From Tenacibaculum caenipelagi (GTDB taxonomy: Bacteria; Bacteroidota; Bacteroidia; Flavobacteriales; Flavobacteriaceae): 64,000 bases of DNA. Below are positions 1-7,817 of the stretch, piece by piece. The position numbers were made by a program, and so were the translations under genes. How positions within the stretch are numbered: position 1 is the stretch's first letter; every line of letters begins with the position of its first letter. The notes below the pieces were generated by a model that saw only the letters and a program-made list of their open reading frames with translations, was not told where the DNA came from and searched no databases. Location: the NCBI RefSeq assembly GCF_004363005.1, contig NZ_SNYH01000005.1, forward strand, positions 1 through 64,000, in the 5' to 3' direction.

Positions 1-1
1 T

Positions 2-88
2 AACGATTACTGGTATAATGCTGAATTGATAGATACCAATGGAAAAATCCGTAAAAAAACAGGACATTTTTCTTTATTGAGGAAATAA
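2..88 (+). CDS. C-terminal end of an unidentified protein (start lies outside the window)
   Basis: An open frame enters from the left edge and ends at a TAA at 86-88, giving 28 visible residues that end in GHFSLLRK. A strong terminator follows directly, which supports this being a real gene end. Too little is visible to assign a family. Confidence 0.6.
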   Translation, partial: NDYWYNAELIDTNGKIRKKTGHFSLLRK

Positions 89-110
89 TAAAAAACATAA
101 AATAACAGTA

Positions 111-151
111 AAAAATACGGATAGTTTTTCACATAAACTATCCGTATTTTT
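111..151 (+). terminator. Rho-independent terminator between the left-edge gene and uvrB
   Basis: Perfect 17-bp arms (111-127 and 135-151) around a 7-nt loop, with A-rich and T-rich ends. It closes the left-edge gene and stops only 5 nt before the uvrB ATG, so the uvrB leader, if transcribed from further upstream, would itself contain this hairpin. Confidence 0.85.
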
Positions 152-156
152 GTTGA

Positions 157-2145
157 ATGAACTTTGAATTACATTCTGAATTTAAGCCAACTGGCGATCA
201 ACCGCAAGCAATCAAACAATTAGCTAATGGAATTTTAGCCGATGAAAAGTATCAAACACTTTTGGGTGTTACGGGTTCTGGTAAAACATTTTCTGTAGCT
301 AATGTTATTACCGAAGTACAACGACCAACACTTGTTTTGGCTCATAACAAAACCTTGGCTGCTCAGTTGTATTCCGAGTTCAAACAGTTCTTTCCAAATA
401 ATGCAGTAGAATATTTCGTTTCGTACTATGATTACTATCAACCAGAAGCTTATATTCCTGTTACAGGAACGTATATTGAAAAAGATTTATCCATCAACGA
501 TGAAATAGAACGCTTACGAATTAGCACCTCCTCTTCCCTACTTTCAGGGCGTCGGGATGTGTTAGTCGTAGCATCCGTTTCATGTTTATACGGTATAGGT
601 AATCCCACTGAGTTTAAAAAGAACGTGATTACCATTGAAGTTGACCAACAAATTTCTCGTACAAAGTTTTTACATCGCTTAGTAACCAGTTTATATGCGC
701 GTACTGAAGTTGAAATAAAAAGTGGAACTTTCAAAGTGAAAGGTGATGTAGTTACCATTTATCCATCGTATGGAGACAATGGATATAAAATCCACTTTTT
801 TGGAGACGAAATCGAAGAAATTGAGACTTTCGATATTGAAACCAATCAAACGATTACGCGATTAGAAAAATTAAATATTTACCCTGCTAACCTTTTTGTA
901 ACCTCTCCTGATATATTACAAAATGCCATTCATCAAATTCAAGAAGATATGGTAAAACAAGTAGATTATTTCAAGGAAATTGGGAAACATTTAGAAGCAA
1001 AACGTTTACAAGAGCGAACTGAGTTCGACTTAGAAATGATTCGGGAATTAGGGTATTGTTCAGGAATCGAGAACTACTCTCGTTATTTAGACGGACGAGA
1101 AGCAGGTACACGACCTTTCTGCTTGTTAGATTACTTTCCTGATGATTACTTAATGGTAATTGATGAAAGTCACGTAACCGTTCCTCAAGTTCATGCGATG
1201 TATGGTGGTGATAGAAGCCGAAAAGAAAACTTGGTGGAATACGGATTCCGTTTACCTGCGGCGATGGATAACCGTCCGTTAAAATTTGAAGAATTTGAAG
1301 CCTTGCAAAATCAGGTGATTTATGTTTCGGCAACTCCTGCGGATTATGAATTACAAAAAACGGAAGGGTTGTTTGTAGAACAAGTAATTCGACCTACTGG
1401 ACTGTTAGATCCAGAAATCGAAGTTCGACCAAGTTTGAATCAAATTGATGATTTAATTGAAGAAATTCAAATTCGCGTAGAAAAAGACGAACGCACCTTA
1501 GTTACTACATTAACCAAGCGTATGGCGGAAGAACTGGCTAAATATTTAACTCGAATTCAAGTACGTTGTCGCTATATTCACTCAGATGTTGATACCTTAG
1601 AGCGTGTAGAAATCATGCAGGATTTACGTAAAGGCTTGTTTGATGTACTCATCGGAGTAAATCTATTAAGAGAAGGTTTAGACCTTCCAGAAGTATCGTT
1701 AGTGGCTATTTTAGATGCTGATAAAGAAGGTTTTTTACGTTCTCACCGTTCTTTAACACAGACTGTAGGTCGTGCTGCACGTAATGTAAACGGTAAAGCA
1801 ATTATGTATGCTGACAAAATTACCAACAGTATGCAACTCACCATTGACGAAACCAATCGTAGACGTGAAAAGCAAATTAATTACAACACCGCTCACGGAA
1901 TTACACCTACACAAATCAATAAAAAGATAGACAATACCTTATCTAAAAATGCGATTACTTCGTATCATTACGATAATGCTACACAAAAAGCTGCTGAGCA
2001 GGATTTAGAATACTTACCAAAACAAGAAATAGAAAAACGCATACGCGACAAACGCAAACAAATGGAAGAAGCTGCCAAAGCACTAGATTTTTTAGTAGCT
2101 GCACAACTACGTGATGAAATTGAAGTTTTGAAAGAAAATTTGTAA
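157..2145 (+). CDS. uvrB: UvrABC system protein B (excinuclease subunit UvrB)
   Basis: UvrB is the damage-verifying helicase-like subunit of nucleotide excision repair; it is loaded by UvrA and recruits UvrC. The 662-aa length is normal for the family. Visible features are Walker A GVTGSGKT (residues 37-44), the Tyr-rich beta-hairpin region YYDYYQPEAY (about 89-98), the Walker B-type DESH (336-339), helicase motifs around GVNLLREGLDLP, and a C-terminal UVR domain (about 620-660) that contacts UvrC. The start MNFELHSEFKPTGDQP matches the usual UvrB N terminus. No Shine-Dalgarno is visible; a terminator hairpin ends 5 nt upstream. A decayed copy of its last 71 codons lies 0.9 kb downstream (3021-3194). 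Confidence 0.98.
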   Translation: MNFELHSEFKPTGDQPQAIKQLANGILADEKYQTLLGVTGSGKTFSVANVITEVQRPTLVLAHNKTLAAQLYSEFKQFFPNNAVEYFVSYYDYYQPEAYIPVTGTYIEKDLSINDEIERLRISTSSSLLSGRRDVLVVASVSCLYGIGNPTEFKKNVITIEVDQQISRTKFLHRLVTSLYARTEVEIKSGTFKVKGDVVTIYPSYGDNGYKIHFFGDEIEEIETFDIETNQTITRLEKLNIYPANLFVTSPDILQNAIHQIQEDMVKQVDYFKEIGKHLEAKRLQERTEFDLEMIRELGYCSGIENYSRYLDGREAGTRPFCLLDYFPDDYLMVIDESHVTVPQVHAMYGGDRSRKENLVEYGFRLPAAMDNRPLKFEEFEALQNQVIYVSATPADYELQKTEGLFVEQVIRPTGLLDPEIEVRPSLNQIDDLIEEIQIRVEKDERTLVTTLTKRMAEELAKYLTRIQVRCRYIHSDVDTLERVEIMQDLRKGLFDVLIGVNLLREGLDLPEVSLVAILDADKEGFLRSHRSLTQTVGRAARNVNGKAIMYADKITNSMQLTIDETNRRREKQINYNTAHGITPTQINKKIDNTLSKNAITSYHYDNATQKAAEQDLEYLPKQEIEKRIRDKRKQMEEAAKALDFLVAAQLRDEIEVLKENL

Positions 2146-2219
2146 ATTACAAGTATTTATATGTATTGTCATAATGATTCAAGAATATTGTAAAAGCCAA
2201 AACTTATTTGGTAAAATTT

Positions 2220-3002
2220 ATGAAAAACAAAACAAGATACTTTACATTAATGGCAATAATGCTTGGAACTATATTAATAAATCAAGCTATTATACAGTAT
2301 TTCCTTTTTGATAAAAAAAATGACTCTCATTTAATAGATATAGGTGGAAAACAAAGGATGTTAAGCCAGCGTATTGATCAACTTTCTTTTCGAAATGTTG
2401 TCTTACAAAAAGACAATCACGATCAGTTAACTTCAACTTTAAACACCTGGAAAACAGCCCAATTAGCTATTATGAATGGAAATGAAGACTTGAAAATTTC
2501 CAAAATCACTAATAAAGATACATATTCAAAATTAAACTCTGGACTTAAAATAATTAACAACATCGATTCTATTATTAGAAAAGGAAATCTAAATGATGCT
2601 TCATTGACACTTATAAATAAAAATGTCGATGAATTTTTACCTTTAATGGAAAACATTGTTAATGATTTAACAAAAATAACAGATAAAAAACTTTCAAATA
2701 TTATTATCATAGAAATCATATTAGCTCTTTTAACTATAATTATAATCTTTGTGGAGTTTCAATTGATTATAAAACCCTCTTATAATAAAATATTATCTCA
2801 GAATAACAGATTACGAGAAATTGCATGGAAACAATCTCATGAACTACGAAAGCCAATTGCTACAATACTAGGAATCTCAAATGCTATACAAAATAACGCA
2901 TCGATGTCTACTAAAGAAAAAAATAAATGTTTAAGCTATTTATTTAAAGCAACAGAAGAATTAGACCAAGTTACTCATGAAATAGTAAATAAAACAAGTT
3001 AA
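2220..3002 (+). CDS. Membrane sensor with PilJ/NarX-type N-terminal domain and a lone HisKA-like helix, no ATPase domain
   Basis: A 260-aa protein with two membrane segments (about 8-28 and 160-185) enclosing an extracytoplasmic four-helix region that carries the GGKQRMLSQRI signature (42-52) typical of PilJ/NarX-like sensor domains. After TM2 comes a HisKA-like stretch, QSHELRKPIATILGI (205-219), with His207 as the candidate phospho-acceptor; the protein ends about 50 residues later with no HATPase_c domain. It may be phosphorylated in trans or act as a scaffold; that is inference. I use the ATG at 2220; an in-frame TTG at 2208 would add four residues. It sits between intact uvrB and a dead duplicate of the uvrB tail, so it is probably an inserted gene. 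Confidence 0.75.
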   Translation: MKNKTRYFTLMAIMLGTILINQAIIQYFLFDKKNDSHLIDIGGKQRMLSQRIDQLSFRNVVLQKDNHDQLTSTLNTWKTAQLAIMNGNEDLKISKITNKDTYSKLNSGLKIINNIDSIIRKGNLNDASLTLINKNVDEFLPLMENIVNDLTKITDKKLSNIIIIEIILALLTIIIIFVEFQLIIKPSYNKILSQNNRLREIAWKQSHELRKPIATILGISNAIQNNASMSTKEKNKCLSYLFKATEELDQVTHEIVNKTS

Positions 3003-3020
3003 GTAATAAAAAACAGGTAA

Positions 3021-3194
3021 CACACTTTATCTAAAAATACGATTACTTCGTATTTTTATGATAATGCTACACAAAAAGCTGCTGAACAAGAAATAGACAA
3101 ACGCAAGTAAATGGAAGAAGCTGCTAAGGCTTTAGACTTTTTAGTAGCTGCACAATTACGTGATGAAATAGAGGTTTTGAAAGAGAACTTGTAA
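3021..3194 (+). pseudogene. Decayed duplicate of the uvrB 3' end
   Basis: This stretch matches uvrB 1933-2145 codon for codon (58 codons against 71). Two in-frame deletions of 8 and 5 codons remove part of the linker, a CAA-to-TAA change creates a stop at 3108-3110, and the final codons through the TAA at 3192-3194 are kept. Most of the remaining differences are synonymous third-position changes, meaning that the copy evolved as a working uvrB for a while before it lost function. There is no start or promoter, so it is a remnant. It forms a direct repeat with the live uvrB end, bracketing the sensor gene at 2220-3002. Confidence 0.93.
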
Positions 3195-3210
3195 GTTTAA
3201 ACATACAAAA

Positions 3211-3227
3211 GTAAGGGGTGCCCTTAC
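3211..3227. repeat. Small perfect inverted repeat after the uvrB remnant
   Basis: GTAAGGG and CCCTTAC form 7-bp perfect arms around GTG. No T-tract follows on either side, so it is not a standard terminator. It lies between the uvrB remnant and the metallopeptidase locus; the role is unknown. Confidence 0.4.
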
Positions 3228-3301
3228 CAAAAGTAGGGCTAGACCTCTTATGTTTTTCTTTTATTTTAATTATTTTTAGATTTTTTTAACTAACTAAAAA
3301 T

Positions 3302-4678
3302 ATGCATGATATGAAACAGAGAAACAAATTAAATACATTTTTAAAAATAGTAACTTTCCTTTTTGGCGTTTCTTTATTATTATGGAATTGTACACAAGAT
3401 AATACCGAAGCTAATAACTTAAATTTTGAATTTAAAAATAAGTTTTCTCTTGAAAAACTAAATAATACATTTTTAAAAAATAATCTAATTGTAAATTGGA
3501 ATGATTATTATCTCGAAGAAAATACAAAAAACAACTCAATAGTTTATGAATTCTCTACATCTCTTAAAGGTAAGAGTAGTTCTTCTGATAAAAAACAAAA
3601 CTTATTTTATAACTACAAAGTACTAGCTACTAAAAATTCTGCAAATGATTTTACTTTTAACATTTTAAAATTTATCTCAACTTCACAAAAGGAAACTGAA
3701 AATGCTTCTTATTTAAATACCTCCTCTTTTACAGGTACGCTTCAAGAATATAATCTTTTAGATGAGCCAACTAGAATAACTGCCTACAAGCAAGGAAAAA
3801 TTGTAAATGAAATAAATAATAAAAAACAAATAAGCAGTAATTATGCTGCTAAAACACCTTATGTGGGTAAATATGTTCTTGTTGTTACCGATTTTTATGT
3901 AGATTGGTATAGATTAGTAGGTGGAAAATATGAATATGTGTGTAGTTCATATGAATCCACTTCTGTAGAATATGTATATGTAGAAGATGATTACACTAGT
4001 GGAGGCGGCACTACAACTTCTAACTACCACTCACATTATGATGCCCCTCATGGTCCTGATTTAAGCTTAAATAATCATCCTGAAGAAATTATTATAGATT
4101 CCACGTTTAAAAGTACTAAAGCAGAATGCATTTTAAATAAACTCCAAAAAATGAGTACAACCTTTAAAAGTATGATACAAAAATTTGATGGGGAGTTTCC
4201 TGTAAGTCATTTGAAATATTCTGTTGATGATTCTCTTCCTGATAATGTTAATGCTATCACAGATAATGGAAGTGAATATACAATTGAGATTAAATTAAAT
4301 GGAAATAATCTTTCTCAAAGAACAGTATTGGGTCTGGCACGAACATTGATTCATGAAACTATACATGCTGAAATGTATAGGAAATTACGCTCTGTAAACT
4401 ATAACGTATCTATAAATGATTTTCCTGGGATTTATGATTATTACAGAAGACATAAAAATTGGCAACATGAACAAATGGCAGCTCATTATGTCGAAACTAT
4501 AGTAGATATGCTGAAGGAATTTGATAATTCTCAAAATTCCAACACTTTATATATCGATTTAGCTTGGGAAGGATTACAAAATACAGTTGCTTGGAATAAT
4601 CTTTCTAGTTCTGAAAAAGATAGAATAATAAATAGTGTTAAAAATTATAAAAGCACAGGAACTAAAACATGTAATTAA
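3302..4678 (+). CDS. Secreted lipoprotein with a C-terminal HExxH metallopeptidase-like domain
   Basis: A 458-aa protein with a hydrophobic leader ending in a lipobox (LLWNC, Cys30), so it should be exported and lipidated. The middle is Ser/Thr/Tyr-rich and carries a Gly/His-rich linker (about 238-260). The C-terminal 190 residues hold HETIHAE (His351, Glu352, His355) followed by a helix with HEQMAAHYV, a layout expected of a gluzincin-like zinc site. The same domain appears truncated at 5142-5669, so it behaves as a module. A small exported protein follows after one base (4680). The start at 3302 is the first ATG; an ATG at 3311 is also possible. Function is inferred only: a cell-surface protease or a contact-dependent effector. 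Confidence 0.75.
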   Translation: MHDMKQRNKLNTFLKIVTFLFGVSLLLWNCTQDNTEANNLNFEFKNKFSLEKLNNTFLKNNLIVNWNDYYLEENTKNNSIVYEFSTSLKGKSSSSDKKQNLFYNYKVLATKNSANDFTFNILKFISTSQKETENASYLNTSSFTGTLQEYNLLDEPTRITAYKQGKIVNEINNKKQISSNYAAKTPYVGKYVLVVTDFYVDWYRLVGGKYEYVCSSYESTSVEYVYVEDDYTSGGGTTTSNYHSHYDAPHGPDLSLNNHPEEIIIDSTFKSTKAECILNKLQKMSTTFKSMIQKFDGEFPVSHLKYSVDDSLPDNVNAITDNGSEYTIEIKLNGNNLSQRTVLGLARTLIHETIHAEMYRKLRSVNYNVSINDFPGIYDYYRRHKNWQHEQMAAHYVETIVDMLKEFDNSQNSNTLYIDLAWEGLQNTVAWNNLSSSEKDRIINSVKNYKSTGTKTCN

Positions 4679-4679
4679 A

Positions 4680-5075
4680 ATGAGAAATAAATTATTGATT
4701 TTAATAATGATAATAAGTTGTAGTTCTCTATTTTGTCAAGAAGCTCACTTATCATATAATTTTTTTGGAGAGAAAAACATAAAAACAAGAACTAATAAGA
4801 CAGTAACTTTTTTTATAGGTGAAAATAGTTTTATATACTTCAAAGATAAAGACTGTTATAAGATTATAAGTGTTCAGAAGAATTTAAAACCAGAAGTTCT
4901 AAAAATAAATGATTTTTTAAATAGAGCACATCAATTAAAAAATATTAATAAAGAGGACAACAAAATCATAGTTAAAAAAAAGAATCAAATCTTTCAAAAA
5001 ATCTTTCTTTATGAAAAACGAGATGATTGCATATATGTGTATTGTGTTAAATGGGAAGATTCTATAATTGATTAA
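4680..5075 (+). CDS. Small exported protein coupled to the metallopeptidase lipoprotein
   Basis: A 131-aa protein with an N-terminal signal (MRNKLLILIMIISCSS), either a lipoprotein with Cys14 or cleaved near FCQ at 18-20. I chose the ATG at 4680 because it sits one base after the upstream stop and begins exactly at the signal peptide; a frame extension to 4635 overlaps the previous gene and adds no plausible signal. I do not recognise the family. Tight coupling to 3302-4678 and export to the same compartment suggest that it works with, or protects against, that protein (inference). A terminator-like hairpin follows. Confidence 0.65.
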   Translation: MRNKLLILIMIISCSSLFCQEAHLSYNFFGEKNIKTRTNKTVTFFIGENSFIYFKDKDCYKIISVQKNLKPEVLKINDFLNRAHQLKNINKEDNKIIVKKKNQIFQKIFLYEKRDDCIYVYCVKWEDSIID

Positions 5076-5080
5076 GTTTT

Positions 5081-5112
5081 AAAAAGTAGTAATTTATTCT
5101 ATTACTTTTTTA
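5081..5112 (+). terminator. Probable terminator after the 4680-5075 gene
   Basis: AAAAAGTAGTA at 5081-5091 pairs with TATTACTTTTT at 5100-5110, with one G-U pair and an 8-nt loop, followed by a T-run. It is A+T-rich and therefore weak. Confidence 0.5.
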
Positions 5113-5141
5113 GTTATTCATAATATTTTGAATTGATTTAA

Positions 5142-5669
5142 GTATACAAGAAAAATAATCAAAATAGTGTTTGTAAATCAGGAATTGATGGATGTACTGA
5201 CGCAAGTGATATTATCAACGGAAACATAAAAATAAACATCCAAATTACTGCTTCAGAACAACCTTTAAATTATGCTACAGCTCTCTTACATGAAGGAATA
5301 CATGCTGAACTCTATAAATATGTAGACGAACACATGAAAGGACTAGACCCTAATAATAGAAAGAATTTATTAGAATGGTATTTTCGTTATAAAGGTGATG
5401 AATATCAATCAGAATATGCACAACATCAACATATGGCAGACAATTATGTAAAACCAATAGCTGAAGCTATTAGAAAACTAGACAATGATTCATATCCTTT
5501 AGAATATTATATGGGATACGGTTGGGATGGTCTAAGAAAATATGGTTATGATGGTTACTATGATAATGGAAAATGGACTACATTGGATAAAAGTACTTCT
5601 TCTGAATATTATAAAAAGCAGAAAACAGTTAACGATAACACAAAATTAAATGGTAATGAATGTAATTAA
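5142..5669 (+). pseudogene. Orphan (N-terminally truncated) metallopeptidase module, paralogue of 3302-4678
   Basis: The frame is open from just after a TAA at 5139-5141 through 5669, but its first ATG is at 5334, which lies after the catalytic motif HEGIHAE encoded at 5292-5312. The residues match the C-terminal domain of the 3302-4678 protein: HEGIHAELY for HETIHAEMY, then HQHMADNYV for HEQMAAHYV, then YGWDGLRKY for LAWEGLQNT. No signal peptide or N-terminal region is present. It is therefore a C-terminal module without its carrier protein, either a decayed paralogue or a silent cassette. If translated from 5334 (111 aa) the product would lack the zinc-binding HExxH. A lipoprotein gene overlaps its end (5650). 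Confidence 0.8.
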
Positions 5670-6312
5670 TACAAAAAAAGTTTTTTTCCTGCTTTTAACT
5701 ATATTATTCTTTTCGTGTAAAGAAAAACAACAGATTAATATAGAAGAAGAATGTATATATCAAGTTACAAGTCATTTAACGAATAAATTTAGAGCTCCTC
5801 TTCTTTTACCTCCTACCTTTCCACCACCACCAAACGGAAAGGAGTATATATATACCACTAGAGATAGTCTTACAAGCTATATGCATTCAGTAAATAAATT
5901 TATTAGAAAAAAGACAATAGCATTTTTACCAGAAACTTTTACTACAGAAAAAGAATATAAAAAAGAAAAGGTAAAAATAATAGAAGAATGTACAAATGAT
6001 AAGGATTTAATAAGATTATTCTTAAAATTAGAAAAAAATATCGAGCTAGATATAAACAAAATAGCCAATTCAAAAAAAGACTCTCTAATTTATTATAATG
6101 AAAAACATGAGAAAATGTTAGGAAAAGGCTTTCAAGACATAGACATCCTATTAAGTTTTTCTAATATAACATTTAATAAAAATTATAATAAAGCTTTATT
6201 AATTGTAGGAGTGAGTTACGGAAGATTAAATGGATTTTCAATGCTTATTTACTTAGAAAAAAAGCATTATCACTGGGAAATAAAATGTGAAAAGATACTA
6301 TCTATTTCTTAA
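5650..6312 (+). CDS. Lipoprotein of unknown function downstream of the orphan metallopeptidase module
   Basis: A 220-aa protein with a signal peptide and lipobox LFFSC near residue 23, followed by a Pro-rich stretch (LLLPPTFPPPP) and a lysine-rich helical body. Starts at 5650 and 5656 are equally plausible; both overlap the end of the upstream module by up to 20 nt, which is typical of translational coupling. I do not recognise the family. Its place after the orphan metallopeptidase mirrors the 3302-4678/4680-5075 pair, so a partner or immunity-like role is possible (inference). A strong bidirectional terminator ends the unit. Confidence 0.7.
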   Translation: MVMNVINTKKVFFLLLTILFFSCKEKQQINIEEECIYQVTSHLTNKFRAPLLLPPTFPPPPNGKEYIYTTRDSLTSYMHSVNKFIRKKTIAFLPETFTTEKEYKKEKVKIIEECTNDKDLIRLFLKLEKNIELDINKIANSKKDSLIYYNEKHEKMLGKGFQDIDILLSFSNITFNKNYNKALLIVGVSYGRLNGFSMLIYLEKKHYHWEIKCEKILSIS

Positions 6313-6318
6313 GGAAAA

Positions 6319-6347
6319 AAAACCTCACTGTAACAGTGAGGTTTTTT
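6319..6347. terminator. Bidirectional terminator between the accessory locus and sucC
   Basis: Perfect 12-bp arms AAAACCTCACTG (6319-6330) and CAGTGAGGTTTT (6334-6345) with a 3-nt loop and A/T-rich flanks on both sides. It serves the convergent genes ending at 6312 (+) and 6378 (-). Confidence 0.9.
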
Positions 6348-6377
6348 AATATATTACTAAGAATTAATTAAAAAGTT

Positions 6378-7574
6378 TTAAGCGCTTAAAACTTCTTGTA
6401 CTTTATCAGCTGCTTCTTGGAACTCAGTTGCTGAGATAATTTCCATTCCGCTATTGTCAATTAATTCTTTTGCTTCTTTAGCATTTGTTCCTTGTAAACG
6501 AGCTATAATAGGCACATTAATTTTGTCTCCCATGTTTTTGTAAGCATCTACAATACCTTGTGCCACACGGTCACAACGAACGATACCACCAAAAATGTTT
6601 ACTAAGATAGCTTTTACGTTAGGATCTTTTAAAATGATTCCGAAAGCAGTTTCAACACGTTGTGCATCAGCAGTACCACCAACATCTAAGAAGTTAGCTG
6701 GCTCACCACCTGCTTGCTTAATTAAATCCATAGTTCCCATTGCTAAACCAGCTCCGTTTACCATACATCCAACATTACCATCTAAATCTACATAGTTTAA
6801 TCCTGCAGCATTCGCTTCAACTTCAATAGGATTCTCCTCACGGAAATCACGCATTTCTGCATAATCTTTGTGACGGTATAAAGCGTTATCATCTAAAGTA
6901 ACCTTAGCATCAACAGCCATGATTTTATCATCAGATGTTTTTAATACTGGGTTGATTTCAAATAAAGACGAATCAGACTTTACATATGCTGTATATAATG
7001 CAGTAACAAATTTTACCATTTCTTTAAAAGCTGCACCGCTTAACCCTAAGTTAAAAGCAATTTTACGAGCTTGGAAAGGTAATAATCCTGTTGCTGGATT
7101 AATTTCTTCTGTAAAAATTAAGTGTGGAGTTTCTTCTGCCACAGTTTCAATATCCATACCTCCTTCAGTAGAATACATAATCATGTTTCTACCTGTAGCA
7201 CGATTTAATAAAACTGACATATAAAATTCATCTGGCTCACTATCACCTGGATAATATACATCTTCAGCAATCAATACTTGGTTAACTAACTTACCTTCAG
7301 CTGAAGTTTGAGGAGTAACTAACATCATTCCTAAAATATCATCAGCAATGCTTTTTACCTCATCTAAGTTCTTAGCTAACTTTACACCTCCACCTTTTCC
7401 ACGACCACCTGCGTGTACTTGAGCTTTAATTACGTGCCAACCAGTTCCTGTTTCTTCTGTTAATTTCTTTGCTGCTTCAACAGCTTCTTCTGGAGTATTT
7501 GCTACAATTCCGCGTTGGATACGAACGCCAAAACTGTTTAAAATTTCTTTACCTTGATATTCGTGTAAGTTCAT
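6378..7574 (-). CDS. sucC: Succinate-CoA ligase, ADP-forming, beta subunit
   Basis: The beta subunit of the TCA-cycle enzyme that converts succinyl-CoA to succinate with formation of ATP/GTP; it supplies the nucleotide-binding and part of the catalytic site. The 398-aa frame starts at MNLHEYQGKEIL, the standard N terminus, encoded at 7574; upstream in-frame residues to 7616 are not conserved and are excluded. The ATP-grasp Gly-rich motif AGGRGKGGGVKLAK and the ligase domain (GNVGCMVNGAGLAMGT, INIFGGIVRCD-like segment) are visible. The alpha subunit sucD is not in the window. A TAnnTTTG -7 box lies at 7600-7607. Confidence 0.97.
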   Translation of the reverse strand: MNLHEYQGKEILNSFGVRIQRGIVANTPEEAVEAAKKLTEETGTGWHVIKAQVHAGGRGKGGGVKLAKNLDEVKSIADDILGMMLVTPQTSAEGKLVNQVLIAEDVYYPGDSEPDEFYMSVLLNRATGRNMIMYSTEGGMDIETVAEETPHLIFTEEINPATGLLPFQARKIAFNLGLSGAAFKEMVKFVTALYTAYVKSDSSLFEINPVLKTSDDKIMAVDAKVTLDDNALYRHKDYAEMRDFREENPIEVEANAAGLNYVDLDGNVGCMVNGAGLAMGTMDLIKQAGGEPANFLDVGGTADAQRVETAFGIILKDPNVKAILVNIFGGIVRCDRVAQGIVDAYKNMGDKINVPIIARLQGTNAKEAKELIDNSGMEIISATEFQEAADKVQEVLSA

Positions 7575-7599
7575 TCGATATGAATTTTTAAAAGTCGAA

Positions 7600-7607
7600 C
7601 AAAAATA
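7600..7607 (-). promoter_or_regulatory. Candidate -7 element for sucC
   Basis: Reverse strand reads TATTTTTG, an exact TAnnTTTG match, 26 nt upstream of the sucC start. No good -33 TTG is seen. The rest of the 243-bp divergent region up to 7817 shows no other clear signal. Confidence 0.45.
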
Positions 7608-7817
7608 CAAATTCAATTGATAATACCTTATAATTTGGACTTTAATTTATTATAATTATTACTGATTCCTCATAAACTTCACTTTCACATATTTTTAACA
7701 CTCTATGTGTAACAACACTTTTTTTAACATGTCTTTAGTGTAATTAACATGATTTTGTGATTCATTACCGCAAATCATAAATATTTTAGCGCAACCAATA
7801 ATTTTTTTCAATCAACT

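Noticed and set aside
7762..7785. TGATT ... AATCA half-sites upstream of the DUF5916 gene as a Crp-like operator
   Set aside because: Arms are only 5 bp in A+T-rich DNA and the spacing does not fit a Crp/Fnr site.
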